From: Mytilus edulis | Taxonomy: Eukaryota; Mollusca; Bivalvia; Mytilida; Mytilidae | NCBI RefSeq assembly: GCF_963676685.1 | Contig: NC_092345.1 | Location: forward strand, 76,807,960 to 76,871,959 | Length of the DNA: 64,000 nt | Direction of reading: 5' to 3' | Shown: one piece after another, positions 36,402 to 48,600 of the stretch | Layout of the letters: every line of letters starts with the position of its first letter | How positions within the stretch are numbered: position 1 is the first letter of the stretch | The notes under the pieces: generated by a model | Databases searched by the model: none | The model's input: the letters and a program-made list of their open reading frames with translations, nothing else | Told to the model about the DNA's origin: nothing | Made by a program: the position numbers and the translations under genes

Positions 36402-36601
36402 TAGAAAGGTCTGTTGATAGTGTAGACTCAAGTAAGCACTACATAACACTACGATAATAATGTCAATCAATATATTATATATAGATATCTATGAACTTTC
36501 AACCTCACTGGAACACTGTGTTCAAATTATTAAATAGTCATTTTCTCCATACAATCATGTTCATTTTGATTATTATAAATGAATGAATATGTTACTACTA
36601 T
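36402..36601 (-). promoter_or_regulatory. Gene A 5' flank and promoter region, duplicated at 42748
   Basis: About 200 bp between the start codon and the 27-bp array. The stretch is partly repeated at 42748-42965 on the other side of the array (AGAAAGGTCTGTTGATAGTG, ACGATAATAATGTCAAT, CTATGAACTTTCAACCT, ATCATGTTCATTTTGATTAT). Confidence 0.65.
36475..36483 (-). promoter_or_regulatory. TATA box, Gene A
   Basis: TATATATAA on the minus strand, 80-90 bp upstream of the start codon. Transcription would start near 36445-36452, leaving a ~50-nt leader. The duplicated flank at 42.8 kb has only a degraded version. Confidence 0.55.
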
Positions 36602-39600
36602 TCATAAATTCCTGAACGTAACATGCATTTGGCTGTTCCTGAACTTTAAATGGATTTGGCTTTTCTTGCACGTAACATGGACTTGGCTTTTCCTGAACTT
36701 TACATGGCGTTGGCTGTTCCTGAACTTAACATGGACTTGGCTTTTTCTGAACGTTACATAGACTTGACTGTTCCTGACGTTCCATGGATTTGGCTATTCC
36801 TGAACTTTACATGGTGTTGGCTATTCCTGAACTTTACATGGCGTTGACTTTTCCTGAACTTTACAGGGACTTGTCTATTCCTGAACGTTACATGGCGTTG
36901 GTTTTTCCTGAACGTTACATCGACTTGGCTATTCTTGAACGTTACATGGCGTTGGCTATTCCTGAACGTTACATGGACTTGGCTTTTCCTGATGTTTAAA
37001 TGGCGTTGGATTTTCCTGAACGTTACATGGCATTGGCTATTCCTGAACGTTACATGGTCTTGTTTATTCCTGAACGTTACATGGAGTTGGCTATTCCTGA
37101 ACTTTACATGGCGTTGGCTTTTCCTGAACGTTACATGGACTTGACTGTTCCTGGACGTTACATTGCGTTGGCTATTCCTGAACGTTACATGGACTTGACT
37201 GTTCCTGACAATGCATGGAGTTGGCTATTCCTGAACTTTACATGGACTTGGCTATTCCTGAACGTTGCATTGATTTGGCTATTCCTGAACTTTACATGGA
37301 CTTGGCTTTTCCTGAATGTTACATAGACTTGACTGTTCCTGGACGCTACATTGAGTTGGCTATTCCTGAACGTAACATGGACTTGACTGTTCCTGACGTT
37401 GCATGGATTTGGCTATTCCTGAACTTTACATAGACTTGGCTATTCCTGAACGTTGCATTGATTTGGCTATTCCTGAACTTTACATGGACTTGGCTTTTCC
37501 TGAACGTTACATGGCGTTGGCTTTTCCTGAACGTTACATGGACTTGACTGTTCCTGGACGTTACATTGCGTTGGCTATTCCTGAACGTTACATGGACTTG
37601 ACTGTTCCTGGACGTTACATTGCGTTGGCTATTCCTGAACGTTACAAGGACTTGACTGTTCCTGACGTTGCATGGATTTGGCTATTCCTGAACTTTACAT
37701 GGACTTGGCTATTCCTGAACTTTTCATGGACTTGGCTATTCCTGAACGTTGCATTGATTTGGCTATTCCTGAACTTTACAATGACTTGACTGTTCCTGGA
37801 CGTTACATTGCATTGGCTATTCCTGAGCGTTACTTGGACTTGACTGTTCCTGACGTTGCATGGATTTGGCTATTCCTGAACTTTACATTGACTTGGCTTT
37901 TCCTGAACGTTACATGGCGTTGGCTTTTCATGAACGTTACATGGACTTGACTGTTCCTGGACGTTACATTGCGTTGGCTATTCATGAACGTTACATGGAC
38001 ATGACTGTTCCTGACGTTGCATGGATTTGGCTATTCCTGAACTTACATGGACTTGGCTATTCCTGAACTTTACATGGACTTGGCTATTCCTGAACGTTGC
38101 ATTGATTTGGCTATTCCTGAACTTTACATGGACTTGGCTTTTCCTGAACGTTACATGGCGTTGGCTTTTCCTGAACTTTACATGGACTTGGCTATTCCTG
38201 AACGTTACATGGACTTGTCTATTCATGAACTTTACATGGACTTACCTATTCCCGAACGTTACATGGCGTTGGCTATTCCTGAACGTTATATGGACTTGGC
38301 TTTTTAAGAACGTTACATGGCGTTGCTTATTCCTGAACTTTCCATGAACTTGGCTTTTCCTGAACGTTACATGGCATTGGCTTTTCCTGAACGTTACATG
38401 GCGTTGGCTATTCCTGAACTTTACATGGACTTGGCTATTCCTGAACTTTACATGGATTTGGTTATCCCTGAACTTTACATGGACTATGCTATTCCTGAAC
38501 GTTGCACTGATTTGGCTTTTCCTGAACGTTACATGGCGTTGGCTATTCCTGAACTTTACCTGGAATTGGCTATTCCTGAAAGTTACATGGTTTTGGCTAT
38601 TCTTGAATTTTACATGGACTTGACTGTTCCTGAACGTTACATGGACTTGTCTTTTCCTGAACTTTACATGGACTTAGCTTTTTCTGAACGTTACATGGCG
38701 TTGGCTATTCCTGAACTTTACATGGACTTGGCTATTCCTGAACGTTACATGGCGTTGGCTATTCTTGAACTTTACATGGACTTGATTGTTCCTGATAGTT
38801 ACATGGCGTTGGCTATTTCTGAACTTTACATGGACTTGGATTTTCTTGAACGTTACATGGCGTTGGCTATTTCTGAACTTTACATGGACTTGGATTTTCT
38901 TGAACGTTACATGGCGTTGGCTATTTCTGAACTTTACATGGTGTTGGCTATTCATGAACTTTACATGGACTATGCTATTCCTGAACGTTGCACTGATTTG
39001 GCTTTTCCTGAACGTTACATGGCGTTGTCTATTCCTGAACTTTACCTGGACTTGGCTATTCCTGAAAGTTACATGGCTTTGGCTATTCTTGAACTTTACA
39101 TGGACTTGATTGTTCCTGAACGTTACATGGCGTTGGCTATTTCTGAACTTTACATGGACTTGGCTTTTCTTGAACGTTACATGGCGTTGGCTATTCCTGA
39201 ACTTTACATGGACTTGGCTATTCTTGAACGTTACATGGCGTTGGCTATTTCTGAACTTTACATGGTGTTGGCTATTCATGAACTTTACATGGACTATGCT
39301 ATTCCTGAACGTTGCACTGATTTGGCTTTTCCTGAACGTTACATGGCGTTGTCTATTCCTGAACTTTACCTGGACTTGGCTATTCCTGAAAGTTACATGG
39401 CTTTGGCTATTCTTGACCTTTACATGGACTTGATTGTTCCTGAACGTTACATGGCGTTGGCTATTTCTGAACTTTACATGGACTTAGCTTTTCTTGAACG
39501 TTACATGGCGTTGGCTATTTCTGAACTTTACATGGTGTTGGCTATTCATGAACTTTACATGGCGTTGGCTATTCATGAACTTAACATTGTGTTGGGGTTT

Positions 39601-41800
39601 GCTGAACGTTAAATGACGTGGGCTTTTCCTAAACTTTACATGAACTTGGCTATTCCTTAATTTTACATGGCGTTGGCATTTCCTGAACTTTACATGGCGT
39701 TGGATTTTCCTGAACGTTACATGGCGTTGGCAATTCCTGAACTTTACATGGATTTGGCTATTCCTGAACGTTACATAGACTTGTCTATTCCCGAACGTTA
39801 CATGACGTTGGCTAGTCCTGAACGTTACATAGCGTTTGCTATTCCTGAATTTTACATGGACTTGGCTATTCCTGAACGTTACATGGCGTTGGCTATTCCT
39901 GAACTTTACCTGGACTTGGCTATTCCTGAACGTTACATGGCGTTGGCTATTCCTGAACTTTACCTGGACTTGGCTATTCCTGAACGTTACATGGCGTTGG
40001 CTATTCTTGAACTTGACATGGACTTGACTGTTCCTGAACGTTACATGGCGTTGGTTATTTCTGAACTTAACCTGGACTTGGCTATTCCTGAAAGTTACAT
40101 GGTTTGGGCTATTCTTGAATTTTACATGAACTTGACTGTTCCTGAACGTTACATGGACTTGTCTTTTCCTGAACTTTACATGGACTTAGCTTTTCCTGAA
40201 CGTTACATGGCGTTGGCTATTCCTGAACTTTACATGGATTTGGTTATCCCTGAACTTTACATGGACTATGCTATTCCTGAACGTTGCACTGATTTGGCTT
40301 TTCCTGAACGTTACATGGCGTTGGCTATTCCTGAACTTTACCTGGACTTGGCTATTCTGAAAGTTACATGGTTTTGGCTATTCTTGAATTTTACATGGAC
40401 TTGACTGTTCCTGAACGTTACATGGACTTGTCTTTTCCTGAATTTTACATGGACTTAGCTTTTTCTGAACGTAACATGGCGTTGGCTATTCCTGAATTTT
40501 ACATGGCGTTGGCTATTCCCGAACTTTACATGGATTTGGTTATCCCTGAACTTTACATGGACTTGGCTATTCCTGAACGTTGCACTGATTTGGCTTTTCC
40601 TGAACGTTACATGGCGTTGTCTATTCCTGAACTTTACCTGGACTTGGCTATTCCTGAAAGTTACATGGCTTTGGCTATTCTTGAACTTTACATGGACTTG
40701 ACTGTTCCTGAACGTTACATGGCGTTGGCTATTTCTGAACTTTACATGGACTTGGCTTTTCTTGAACGTTACATGGCGTTGGCTATTCCTGAACTTTACA
40801 TGGACTTGGCTTTTCCTGAACGTTACATGGCGTTGGCTATTCCTGAAATTTACATTGATTTGACTGTTTCTGAACGTTACATGACGTTGGCTTTTTCTGA
40901 ACGTTACATGGCGTTGGCTATTCCTGAACGTTACATGGACTTGTCTTTTCCTGAATTTTACATGGACTTAGCTTTTTCTGAACGTAACATGGCGTTGGCT
41001 ATTCCTGAATTTTACATGGCGTTGGCTATTCCCGAACTTTACATGGATTTGGTTATCCCTGAACTTTACATGGACTTGGCTATTCCTGAACGTTGCACTG
41101 ATTTGGCTTTTCCTGAACGTTACATGGCGTTGTCTATTCCTGAACTTTACCTGGAATTGGCTATTCCTGAAAGTTACATGGCTTTGGCTATTCTTGAACT
41201 TTACATGGACTTGACTGTTCCTGGACGTTACATGGCGTTGGCTATTTCTGAACTTTACATGGACTTGGCTTTTCTTGAACGTTACATGGCGTTGGCTATT
41301 CCTGAACTTTACATGGACTTGGCTTTTCCTGAACGTTACATGGCGTTGGCTATTCCTGAAATTTACATTGATTTGACTGTTCCTGAACGTTACATGACGT
41401 TGGCTTTTTCTGAACGTTACATGGCGTTGGCTATTCCTGAACGTTACATGGACTTGACTGTTCCTGAATGTGCATGGATTTGGCTATTCCTGAACGTTAC
41501 CTGGATTTGGAAATTTCTGAAAGTTGCATGAATTGGCTTTTCCTGAAAGTCATATGGATTTCACTAATCCTAAACTTTACATGAACTTGTCTATTCCTGA
41601 ACGTTGCATGGATTTAGCGATACCCGGCCGATACATGAATTTGGCTAATCCTGAACGTTATATGAAGTTGTCTATTCCTGATTGTTATATGAAGTTGGCT
41701 ATTCCTGAACGTTACATGCACTTGTTTATTCACTAGACGTTACATAGATTTGACTATTCCTGGACGTTACATGGATTTTACTATTCCTGAAAGTTAAATT
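36602..41800 (+). repeat. 5.2-kb satellite array, 27-bp unit
   Basis: About 190 tandem copies of TTGGCTATTCCTGAACTTTA followed by CATGGAC. Most alternate between an ...ACTTT... and an ...ACGTT... version. Since 27 is a multiple of three, the plus strand reads a nonapeptide repeat (LAIPELYMD) in long open frames (up to 431 codons, 38317-39612) and the minus strand another (NSQVHVKFR, 201 codons). Higher-order structure is visible: 19 units (513 bp) at 40431-40943 repeat at 40944-41456, and a 12-unit (324-bp) shift relates blocks starting at 38971 and 39295. Units decay at both edges. No promoter, splice or coding evidence supports a protein. Confidence 0.95.
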
Positions 41801-42747
41801 GATTTAGCTTTACTTTTGGTGATTGATGGTCATTAAGGTCCTCGCTCATTAAAATGCATGTACTTGTACATCATTGATTTTCACATTATTGGAATTAGGC
41901 TTGTCTTGTTAATATAAATGCAAACAAGTGCTAAATGTCATAAGAAACCTCAAATTAAAAAAAATAATGCATATGTTTTTTTATAACTCAATGGATAGTT
42001 TTCATTTTAAAACTTATGTACATTTACTTTTTAAATTGTTATTTGTATGGAGAGTTGTCTCATTGGCACTCACACCACATCTTCCTATATCTATATACTT
42101 TTTTCTGAAGAAAATTCTTTAATTCATTCATTTCTAGAAGAAGTGTACTTTATTTTAATTGCTTCCTTCCCCCGACATATTTTCCGTATGCAAAGTGACC
42201 TCAGTGTGACCCATCTCGTAAAAATCCGGTGATCACAATACGCATGGATGTCCTTAAAATAAGCTATTATCTGAATTTACATGTTAAACACGTGCTCAAT
42301 TTACATGCTTTTTTGTTGATTTTTTGTCGATGGTTGACAAACAGGTGACTATCGTTAAACTTCGGCTTCAAACCACGAACTTTAATTACCTGCCATATTT
42401 TCACAACAACACAGACCGATTGAAAAAATAAATGACGATTATACGAAATTTACACGAAAAAGATGATTAATTTGTGCACAGAAGACTAAGTTTATGATGT
42501 TTGTATGCATTGGTTCAAGAATTGGAAGAACATTATTTTTCACCGGTCACTCGTTTATGACTTTTAGAAGCACAATATAATAAATGTTCTTTTCATTTTC
42601 TAATTTAAGACACTTTGTTAAACGTTTGAATGTTAAATACACTAAATCAAATGCTTAAAATTGACAGATTCAATATGAAATGGCTGAAATATTGAACAGT
42701 TTATTTTTTCTCTTATTTCTTAAACAAAAATTTCGCAAATCCCACAG
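41801..42747. other. No gene recognised
   Basis: AT-rich spacer between the array and the duplicated flank. The end of a dispersed repeat lies at 42045-42092. Short frames only. Confidence 0.45.
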
Positions 42748-43034
42748 AGAAAGGTCTGTTGATAGTGCAGTTTCAAGTAAGCACTTACTAATATTACGAT
42801 AATAATGTCAATGTATTGTATATTAATAGACAAGTAACTATACACATCTCTGATATAGAAAACTATGAACTTTCAACCTTACAGGAACACAGGGTTCAAC
42901 ATTGTAAAACGTATTTTTTTCCATACTATCATGTTCATTTTGATTATAAATAGATGACTATTACTATTATTCATAAATTCTTGAACGTTACGTGGATTTG
43001 GCTATTCCTGAACAGTACATGGATCTGGTTATTA
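42748..43034 (+). repeat. Second copy of Gene A promoter flank plus first array units
   Basis: Matches 36402-36700 in the same orientation with scattered changes. It ends in one or two diverged 27-bp units (GGATTTGGCTATTCCTGAAC). The start codon exon is not included. Confidence 0.85.
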
Positions 43035-43072
43035 TGGAAGTTTTTATTAAAATTTAATAGTCAATGTATAAA

Positions 43073-43262
43073 AAAGAAGATCTGGTAAGATTGCCAATGA
43101 GACAACTATCCACAAAAGACCAAAATGAAACAGACATTAACAACTATAGGTCACCGTACGGCCTTCAACAATGAGCAAAGCCCATATCGCATATAGTCAG
43201 CTATAAAAGGCCCCGATAAGAAAATGTAAAACAATTCAAACGAGAAAACTAACGGCCTTATT
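43073..43262 (-). repeat. Dispersed repeat, reversed copy
   Basis: Reverse complement of 9605-9800, from the GATTGCCAATGAGACAACTA block through CACCGTACGGCCTTCAACAA to AAACGAGAAAACTAACGGCC. Confidence 0.85.
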
Positions 43263-43324
43263 TATGTAAAAAAAAATGAATGAAAAACAAATATGTAACA
43301 CATAAACAAACGACAACCACTGAA

Positions 43325-43490
43325 TTACAGGCTCCTGACTTGGGACAGGCACATACATAAATAATGTGGCGGGGTTAAACATGTTAGCGGGGTCCCAACC
43401 CTCCCCTAACCTGGGACAGTGGTATAACAGTACAACATAAGAACGAACTATAAAAATCAGTTGAAAAGGCTTAACTCATCAGATGGACAA
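43325..43490. repeat. Dispersed repeat, related to 2690-2860 and 6235-6475
   Basis: Shares GGCTCCTGACTTGGGACAGG, GTGGCGGGGTTAAACATGTT and ACATAAGAACGAACTATAAA with those copies. Confidence 0.7.
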
Positions 43491-43662
43491 AAATACAAGT
43501 GGACGTACGTGGCCGGGTACTTATACATCCCGACACAAAAAGACACAATGAGCAGATTGTGGTAGATCAGTACTCAGCTCAACTTGTTGACATAAATAAA
43601 TGGTAAAGTTGCATTATAACCAACCTTGTGAACTTGATTATGTGTACTTGTTTAATTATTTT

Positions 43663-43910
43663 CAAAACATTCCGACTTTCAGAAAGTGTACTTGTTAACT
43701 TTTTCTGAACAAGTTGACTATGACAAAGTGAACAAAAAGTATAGACTCGCCTTGCGTACATGGTCTGTGTTCACTTGTAACATACAACTAGTCTGATTAT
43801 GAATGAACAAAGACCATGTACACAAGGCGAGTCAATACTTTTTGTTCACTTTGTCAAAATCAACTTGTTCAGAAGAAGTTAACAAGTACACTTTCAGAGA
43901 GAGTCGAATG
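43663..43910. repeat. Hairpin with ~105-bp arms
   Basis: The left arm (43663-43773) and right arm (43803-43910) are inverted copies with few mismatches. Both carry AAGTGTACTTGTTAACTT, TCTGAACAAGTTGA and AGTGAACAAAAAGTAT plus a GACTCGCCTTG motif. The spacer is about 30 bp. The 54-bp minisatellite follows immediately. Confidence 0.85.
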
Positions 43911-43918
43911 GCTTTAGC

Positions 43919-44495
43919 ATGACTGTTATAAGCTTCCATAGGTATGTGACGAACTTTTGTCATGGCTTTGTCATGACTATCATAAGCTTCCATAGGTATG
44001 TGACGACCTTTTGTCATGGCTTTGTCATGACTATCATAAGCTTCCATAGGTATTTGACGAACTTTTGTCATGGCTTTGTCATGACTATCATAAGCTTCCA
44101 TAGGTATTTGACGAACTTTTGTCATGGCTTTGTCATGACTATTTTAAGCTTCCATTTATATGTGACGACCTTTTGTCATGGCTTTGTCATGACTATTTTA
44201 AGCTTCCATGTGTATGTGACGACCTTTTGTCATGGCTTTGTCATGACTATTTTAAGCTTCCATGTGTATGTGACGACCTTTTGTCATGGCTTTGTTATGA
44301 CTATAATAAGCTTCGATAAGTATGTGACGACCTTTTGTCATGGCTTTGCCATGAATATTATAAGCTTCCATAGGTATGTGACGAACTTTTGTCATGGCTT
44401 TGTCATGACTATCATAAACTTTAATAGGAATGTGACGAACTTTTGTCATGACTATTTTAAGCTCCCATGTGTATTTGACGACCTTTTGTCATTTT
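43919..44495 (+). repeat. 54-bp minisatellite
   Basis: About 10.5 copies of a 54-bp unit (CATAAGCTTCCATAGGTATG, then TGACGACCTTTTGTCATGG and CTTTGTCATGACTAT). It reads as an 18-residue repeat in a 216-codon plus-strand frame and in a minus-strand frame. I interpret both as by-products of the period, not genes. Confidence 0.9.
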
Positions 44496-44760
44496 CTCTC
44501 GCCTTAACAGTTTTGAAGATTCCATTGGCTTCTTTTGTCTCCACCTCCATAGCCGGGTCATCAATATGATCGACTAGATATATTTCTAACATTCATATCC
44601 TCATTCTCCCTGCAGTAAAAGATGTTTCTCTAAAAAATTGCGATGGACGTGTGTTCAACTTACTGTGTCAAAGGGATGTGATCAGATGTGGACTCTTCAA
44701 AACTCTATGAATCTACACCCTAATCTTCAATCACAATTTTTACAACGTTTTATCTTTCAA
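44496..44760 (+). repeat. Dispersed repeat with copy at 52030-52180
   Basis: The segment AGCCGGGTCATCAATATGAT ... CTCCCTGCAGTAAAAGATG ... GTGTTCAACTTACTGTGTCA is matched, diverged, at 52030-52180. Origin unknown; a short open segment crosses it but I recognise no domain. Confidence 0.5.
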
Positions 44761-45287
44761 ACTTCAGTAAGAGACCGGAAACGAAAAATTCAACATTTTT
44801 TTTCCATTTGTTAAAGGGGCACAAATCTAGAAAGGTAAAAATGACGCAACCTGAATGTCAATCTTAATCTGTGTATTTTTGGTAATAGGCATTGTGTATA
44901 AATTTCATAACATTTGGTAGAGGAAACTATATTTAAGAGAACAGGAACCAATATACGTACATACAGTAGGACTGCGGTACCGACGGACAAGGGTCAAACT
45001 TAATGCCCCTAAGCTATAGCCGGGGCATATAAATTATCTGCTTAAATAAACGAAGCAAATGAAAACTGTTTCTGTCATTGTTAATTTTGATAAAAATGTG
45101 TCTGCAAAGATTTCTAGAAATAATGGTATGTCCACGAATCATTTCAATTTCAAACCAGTACGATACTATTACATCAACAATAAATATAACTGTAAACGAT
45201 TTGTACGTTCTAGTTAATTCAATAACATACATTTAGATTTTTTTGTCAAGGTAAATTAAAGTCTATAAATCAAATTGAAAACAAATA
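44761..45287. other. No gene recognised
   Basis: AT-rich intergenic sequence downstream of Gene B. TTAATGCCCCTAAGC followed by GGGGCATATAAA near 45000 resembles the 3' end of the repeat at 49492-50124. Confidence 0.4.
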
Positions 45288-45293
45288 TTTATT
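45288..45293 (-). promoter_or_regulatory. Candidate polyadenylation signal, Gene B
   Basis: AATAAA on the minus strand, about 10 nt after the stop codon. Very close, so the 3' untranslated region would be short unless a later signal is used. Confidence 0.45.
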
Positions 45294-45302
45294 ACAGTTT
45301 TT

Positions 45303-45608
45303 CTATACCTTTACAGAGTTTGATTTAAAAAGAGTGTTTACATAGGCAACATCAGCTTGTATATTAAATGATTTCGGTTTAAGATTAAGTGGGTGCATGG
45401 CTGTCACAAATTTAAGTAATCCAATGTCATGTAATGATTTGTAAATTTTTAACAGCTTTGGATAATCTTCTTTTGACGGCCACGAGGGAAATAAATGGTA
45501 CTCCAACATAAATTGTTTAATGTTCTTGAAGAGGTTTTCCTGCAGCAAGTATTCGAGGATGTTCCATTCATATCCTTCGACGTCGATTTTTAAAACATCA
45601 ATTAATCT
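45303..45608 (-). CDS. Gene B exon 6: C-terminal methyltransferase part and stop
   Basis: 306 nt, enters in phase 0 after CTTTTACTTTTCAG, ends at TAG (45305-45303). Starts R-L-I-D-V-L-K-I-D-V-E-G-Y-E-W, the conserved FkbM motif, followed by the helix-rich C-terminus with an LEYHLFPSW segment. Confidence 0.9.
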   Translation of the reverse strand, partial: RLIDVLKIDVEGYEWNILEYLLQENLFKNIKQFMLEYHLFPSWPSKEDYPKLLKIYKSLHDIGLLKFVTAMHPLNLKPKSFNIQADVAYVNTLFKSNSVKV

Positions 45609-48600
45609 CTGAAAAGTAAAAGTGTAAGGACTAAAGTGTAAATATCTAAAGTTAATATGTAAGACATATAAATGAGAAAGTAACTAATATCCAGGAAGTG
45701 GTATCATTCTCCGTCATATTATTCTTGCAACATTATTATTTGTTAAAAGAAGAAAAACCAGGTGCTCTACAGGGCGCAGCTTTATACGACCGCAGAGGTC
45801 GAACCCTGAACAGTTGGGGCAAGTATATGGACAAAACATTCAAGCGTGATACAGCTCTGAATTTGGATTGTGATCAAATTTTTGACATTATATGTTTTTT
45901 TTTACACAAAACAAATGTCAAGATTTTACAAATCAATTAAAGATTTTTTCTTCAAACTTATTTAAATCTAAAATTAAATAGTTGACACAGCATAGGTTTC
46001 TGACACAGAATGAATGTGGTCTAATGAACTTAAATTTTTTTTTGCCTTTGAGCAATTCACTTTGCTGTTGAATATTAATCCTCTCAAAAAAATGTTTGAA
46101 GAAATTTTCTTTTTATTTATGACATCCGAAATGAGATAAATTTACCCCCCCCCCCCATTTTTTTTTCACATCCCCCTTTCCCTTTTTCCAAAACTGATAT
46201 CAATTCAAATTTCTAATGGAGTTTGCAACAATAACTACTCTTTTAAATACATCATAAAATATTAAAATGTAAAATAAAGTGCTTGTTATCACTGAATGGT
46301 AAAGATTGGTTGGTAGTAAAAGTGAATATACATTGTATATTGTATAAAATAATGATTTAAGTTGATTCAACTACTATTCTGAACAAAGAAAGATAACTCC
46401 AATTGAAAATTTCTTGCTATTGCACAATATTGTGCAATTAGATATTTCTTGCTATTGCGCAATACTGTGCAATTGAAAATATTTGCTATTGCACAGTATT
46501 GTGCAAATGAAGATTTCTTGCTATTGCGCAATACTGTGCAATTGAAAATTTCTTGCTATTGCACAATACTGTGCAATTGAAGATTTCTTGCTATTGCTGA
46601 ATACTGTGCAATTGAAAATTTCTTGCTATTGCACAATACTTAACATAATAATTTTGGATCCTGATTTGAACCAACTTGAAAACTGGGTCCATAATCAAAA
46701 ATCTAAGTACATGTTTAGATTCAGCATATCAAAAAAGACCAAAAATTAAGAATCTACATACACAGTTAGATTTTGCATATCAAAGAACCCCAATTATTCA
46801 ACTTTTGATGAAATCAAACAAAGTTTAATTTTGGACCCCGATTTGGACCAACTTGAAAATTGGACCAAAAATCAAAAATCTAAGTACATTTTTATATTCA
46901 GCATATCAAAGAACCCCAAAGATTCAATTTTTGTTCAAATCAAACTAAGTTTAATTTTGGACCCTTTGGACCTTAATGTAGACCAATTTAAAAACGGGAC
47001 AAAAACTTAAAAATCTACATACACAGTTAGATTCGACATATCAAAGAACCCCAATTATTCAATTTTTGATGAAATCAAACAAAGTTCAATTTTGGACCCT
47101 GTGGGCCCCTTATTCCTAAACTGTTGGGACCAAAACTCCCAAAATCAAACCCAACCTTCCTTTTATGGTCATAAACCTTGTGTTTAAATTTCATAGATTT
47201 CTATTTACTTATACTAAAGTTATGGTGCGAAAACCAAGCATAATGCTTATTTGGGCCCCTGTTTGGCCCCTAATTCCTAAACTGTTGGGACCTCAACTCC
47301 AAAAATCAATCCCAACCTTCCTTTTGTGGTCATAAACCTTGTGTTTACATTTCATTGATATCTATTTACTTATACTAAAGTTATTGTGCGAAAACCAAGA
47401 ATAATGCTTATTTGGGCCCTTTTTTGGCCCCTAATTCCTAAACTGTTGGGACCAAACATCCCAAAATCAATCCCAACCTTTTGTGGTTATAAACCTTGTG
47501 TCAAAATTTCATAGATTTCTATTTACTTAAACTAAAGTTATAGTGCGAAAACCAAGAAAATGCTTATTTGGGCCCTTTTTGGCCCCTAATTCCTAAAATA
47601 TTGGGACAAAAACTTCCAAAATCAATCCCAACCTTCCTTTTGTGGTCATAAACCTTTTGTTAAAATTTCATAGATTTCTATTCACTTTTACTAAAGTTAG
47701 AGTGCGAAAACTAAAAATATTCGGACGACGACGACGCCAACATCATACCAACATACGACCAAAAAATTTCATTTTTTGCGGTCGTATAAAAATCATAAAA
47801 CGTAAATAAAATAACAAGGCAGTTTCATTTCACGGCCAAAGCGAATTTATTCATGTAAGACGCTTTGCACATTGTTATATTGGATTGCATGTCAAACACT
47901 GTTGTCGTAGACTGTAAATTGATCCCTACGCGCATAATTTGTTGTTTTGATAAAATGTTATGTTGAGTTGTTGTCTTGCAAAAGGTTGTGCAAACATTTG
48001 CTTATATAATTTTGATATATATTTTTTTTACATTAATTAAATTTTTAATTTTCTCGTTTGGATTGTTTTACATAATTTCATGTCAGTGTCATGTATAACG
48101 TGCTCTATGGTTTTGTGCTCATGTTGAAGCCCATACGTTGGTTCAGTATTACTTTCTTCACCTTTATTCGATCTCTGATATACTGAATCAACGTATGGAC
48201 TTCAACATGAAGACGTTTTGATAATGATGATGTTTTGCAAAGATGGATTTAATGTGTAATAATTCGTAAAATGTGTTTATTGATTCAGCTTATTTGAGCG
48301 AGCATAAAGCTTGAATGTATATTATCTCATCTACTCACCCCTTTATGTCCTAATAAATCCATTATAGTTTTTAAATTCATTACTGGCCATGTTGTATTTC
48401 GCCGTACATACATATCCCGTCGAGGTGAAAACTGTTTCGTATTACTATGACTGAGACCAATTGGATGGAAATTCACAGACGTATTACGCACATGTGCCTT
48501 CATTTTCATACTGTAAAAATACACCAAAAATGTATTTACCTTTTATGTTCACAAAAAAGAAGCAGCTGCGGGATGACAACACATTTGTTTTTGCACATCA

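Larger units (their letters stand above)
45781..47790. mobile_element. 2-kb element with TTTATACGACCGCA ends
   Basis: TTTATACGACCGCA at 45781-45794 and its exact complement at 47777-47790 bound the element. Inside are seven copies of a 35-bp unit (46401-46640), a block of GGACC-rich repeats (46650-47100) and four copies of a 155-165 bp unit (47100-47700, TTGGCCCCTAATTCCTAAAC). No transposase. I recall this as a high-copy mussel family. It sits in Gene B intron 5. Confidence 0.75.

Noticed and set aside
38674..39279. 201-codon minus-strand frame of NSQVHVKFR-type repeats
   Set aside because: Antisense shadow of the same 27-bp array.
38317..39612. 431-codon open frame of LAIPELYMD-type repeats
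   Set aside because: It is one of several overlapping open frames, on both strands, created by a 27-bp tandem repeat. The frame breaks and restarts along the array and no gene signals accompany it.
43919..44569. 216-codon frame with 18-residue repeats
   Set aside because: Created by the 54-bp minisatellite; the minus strand is open as well.
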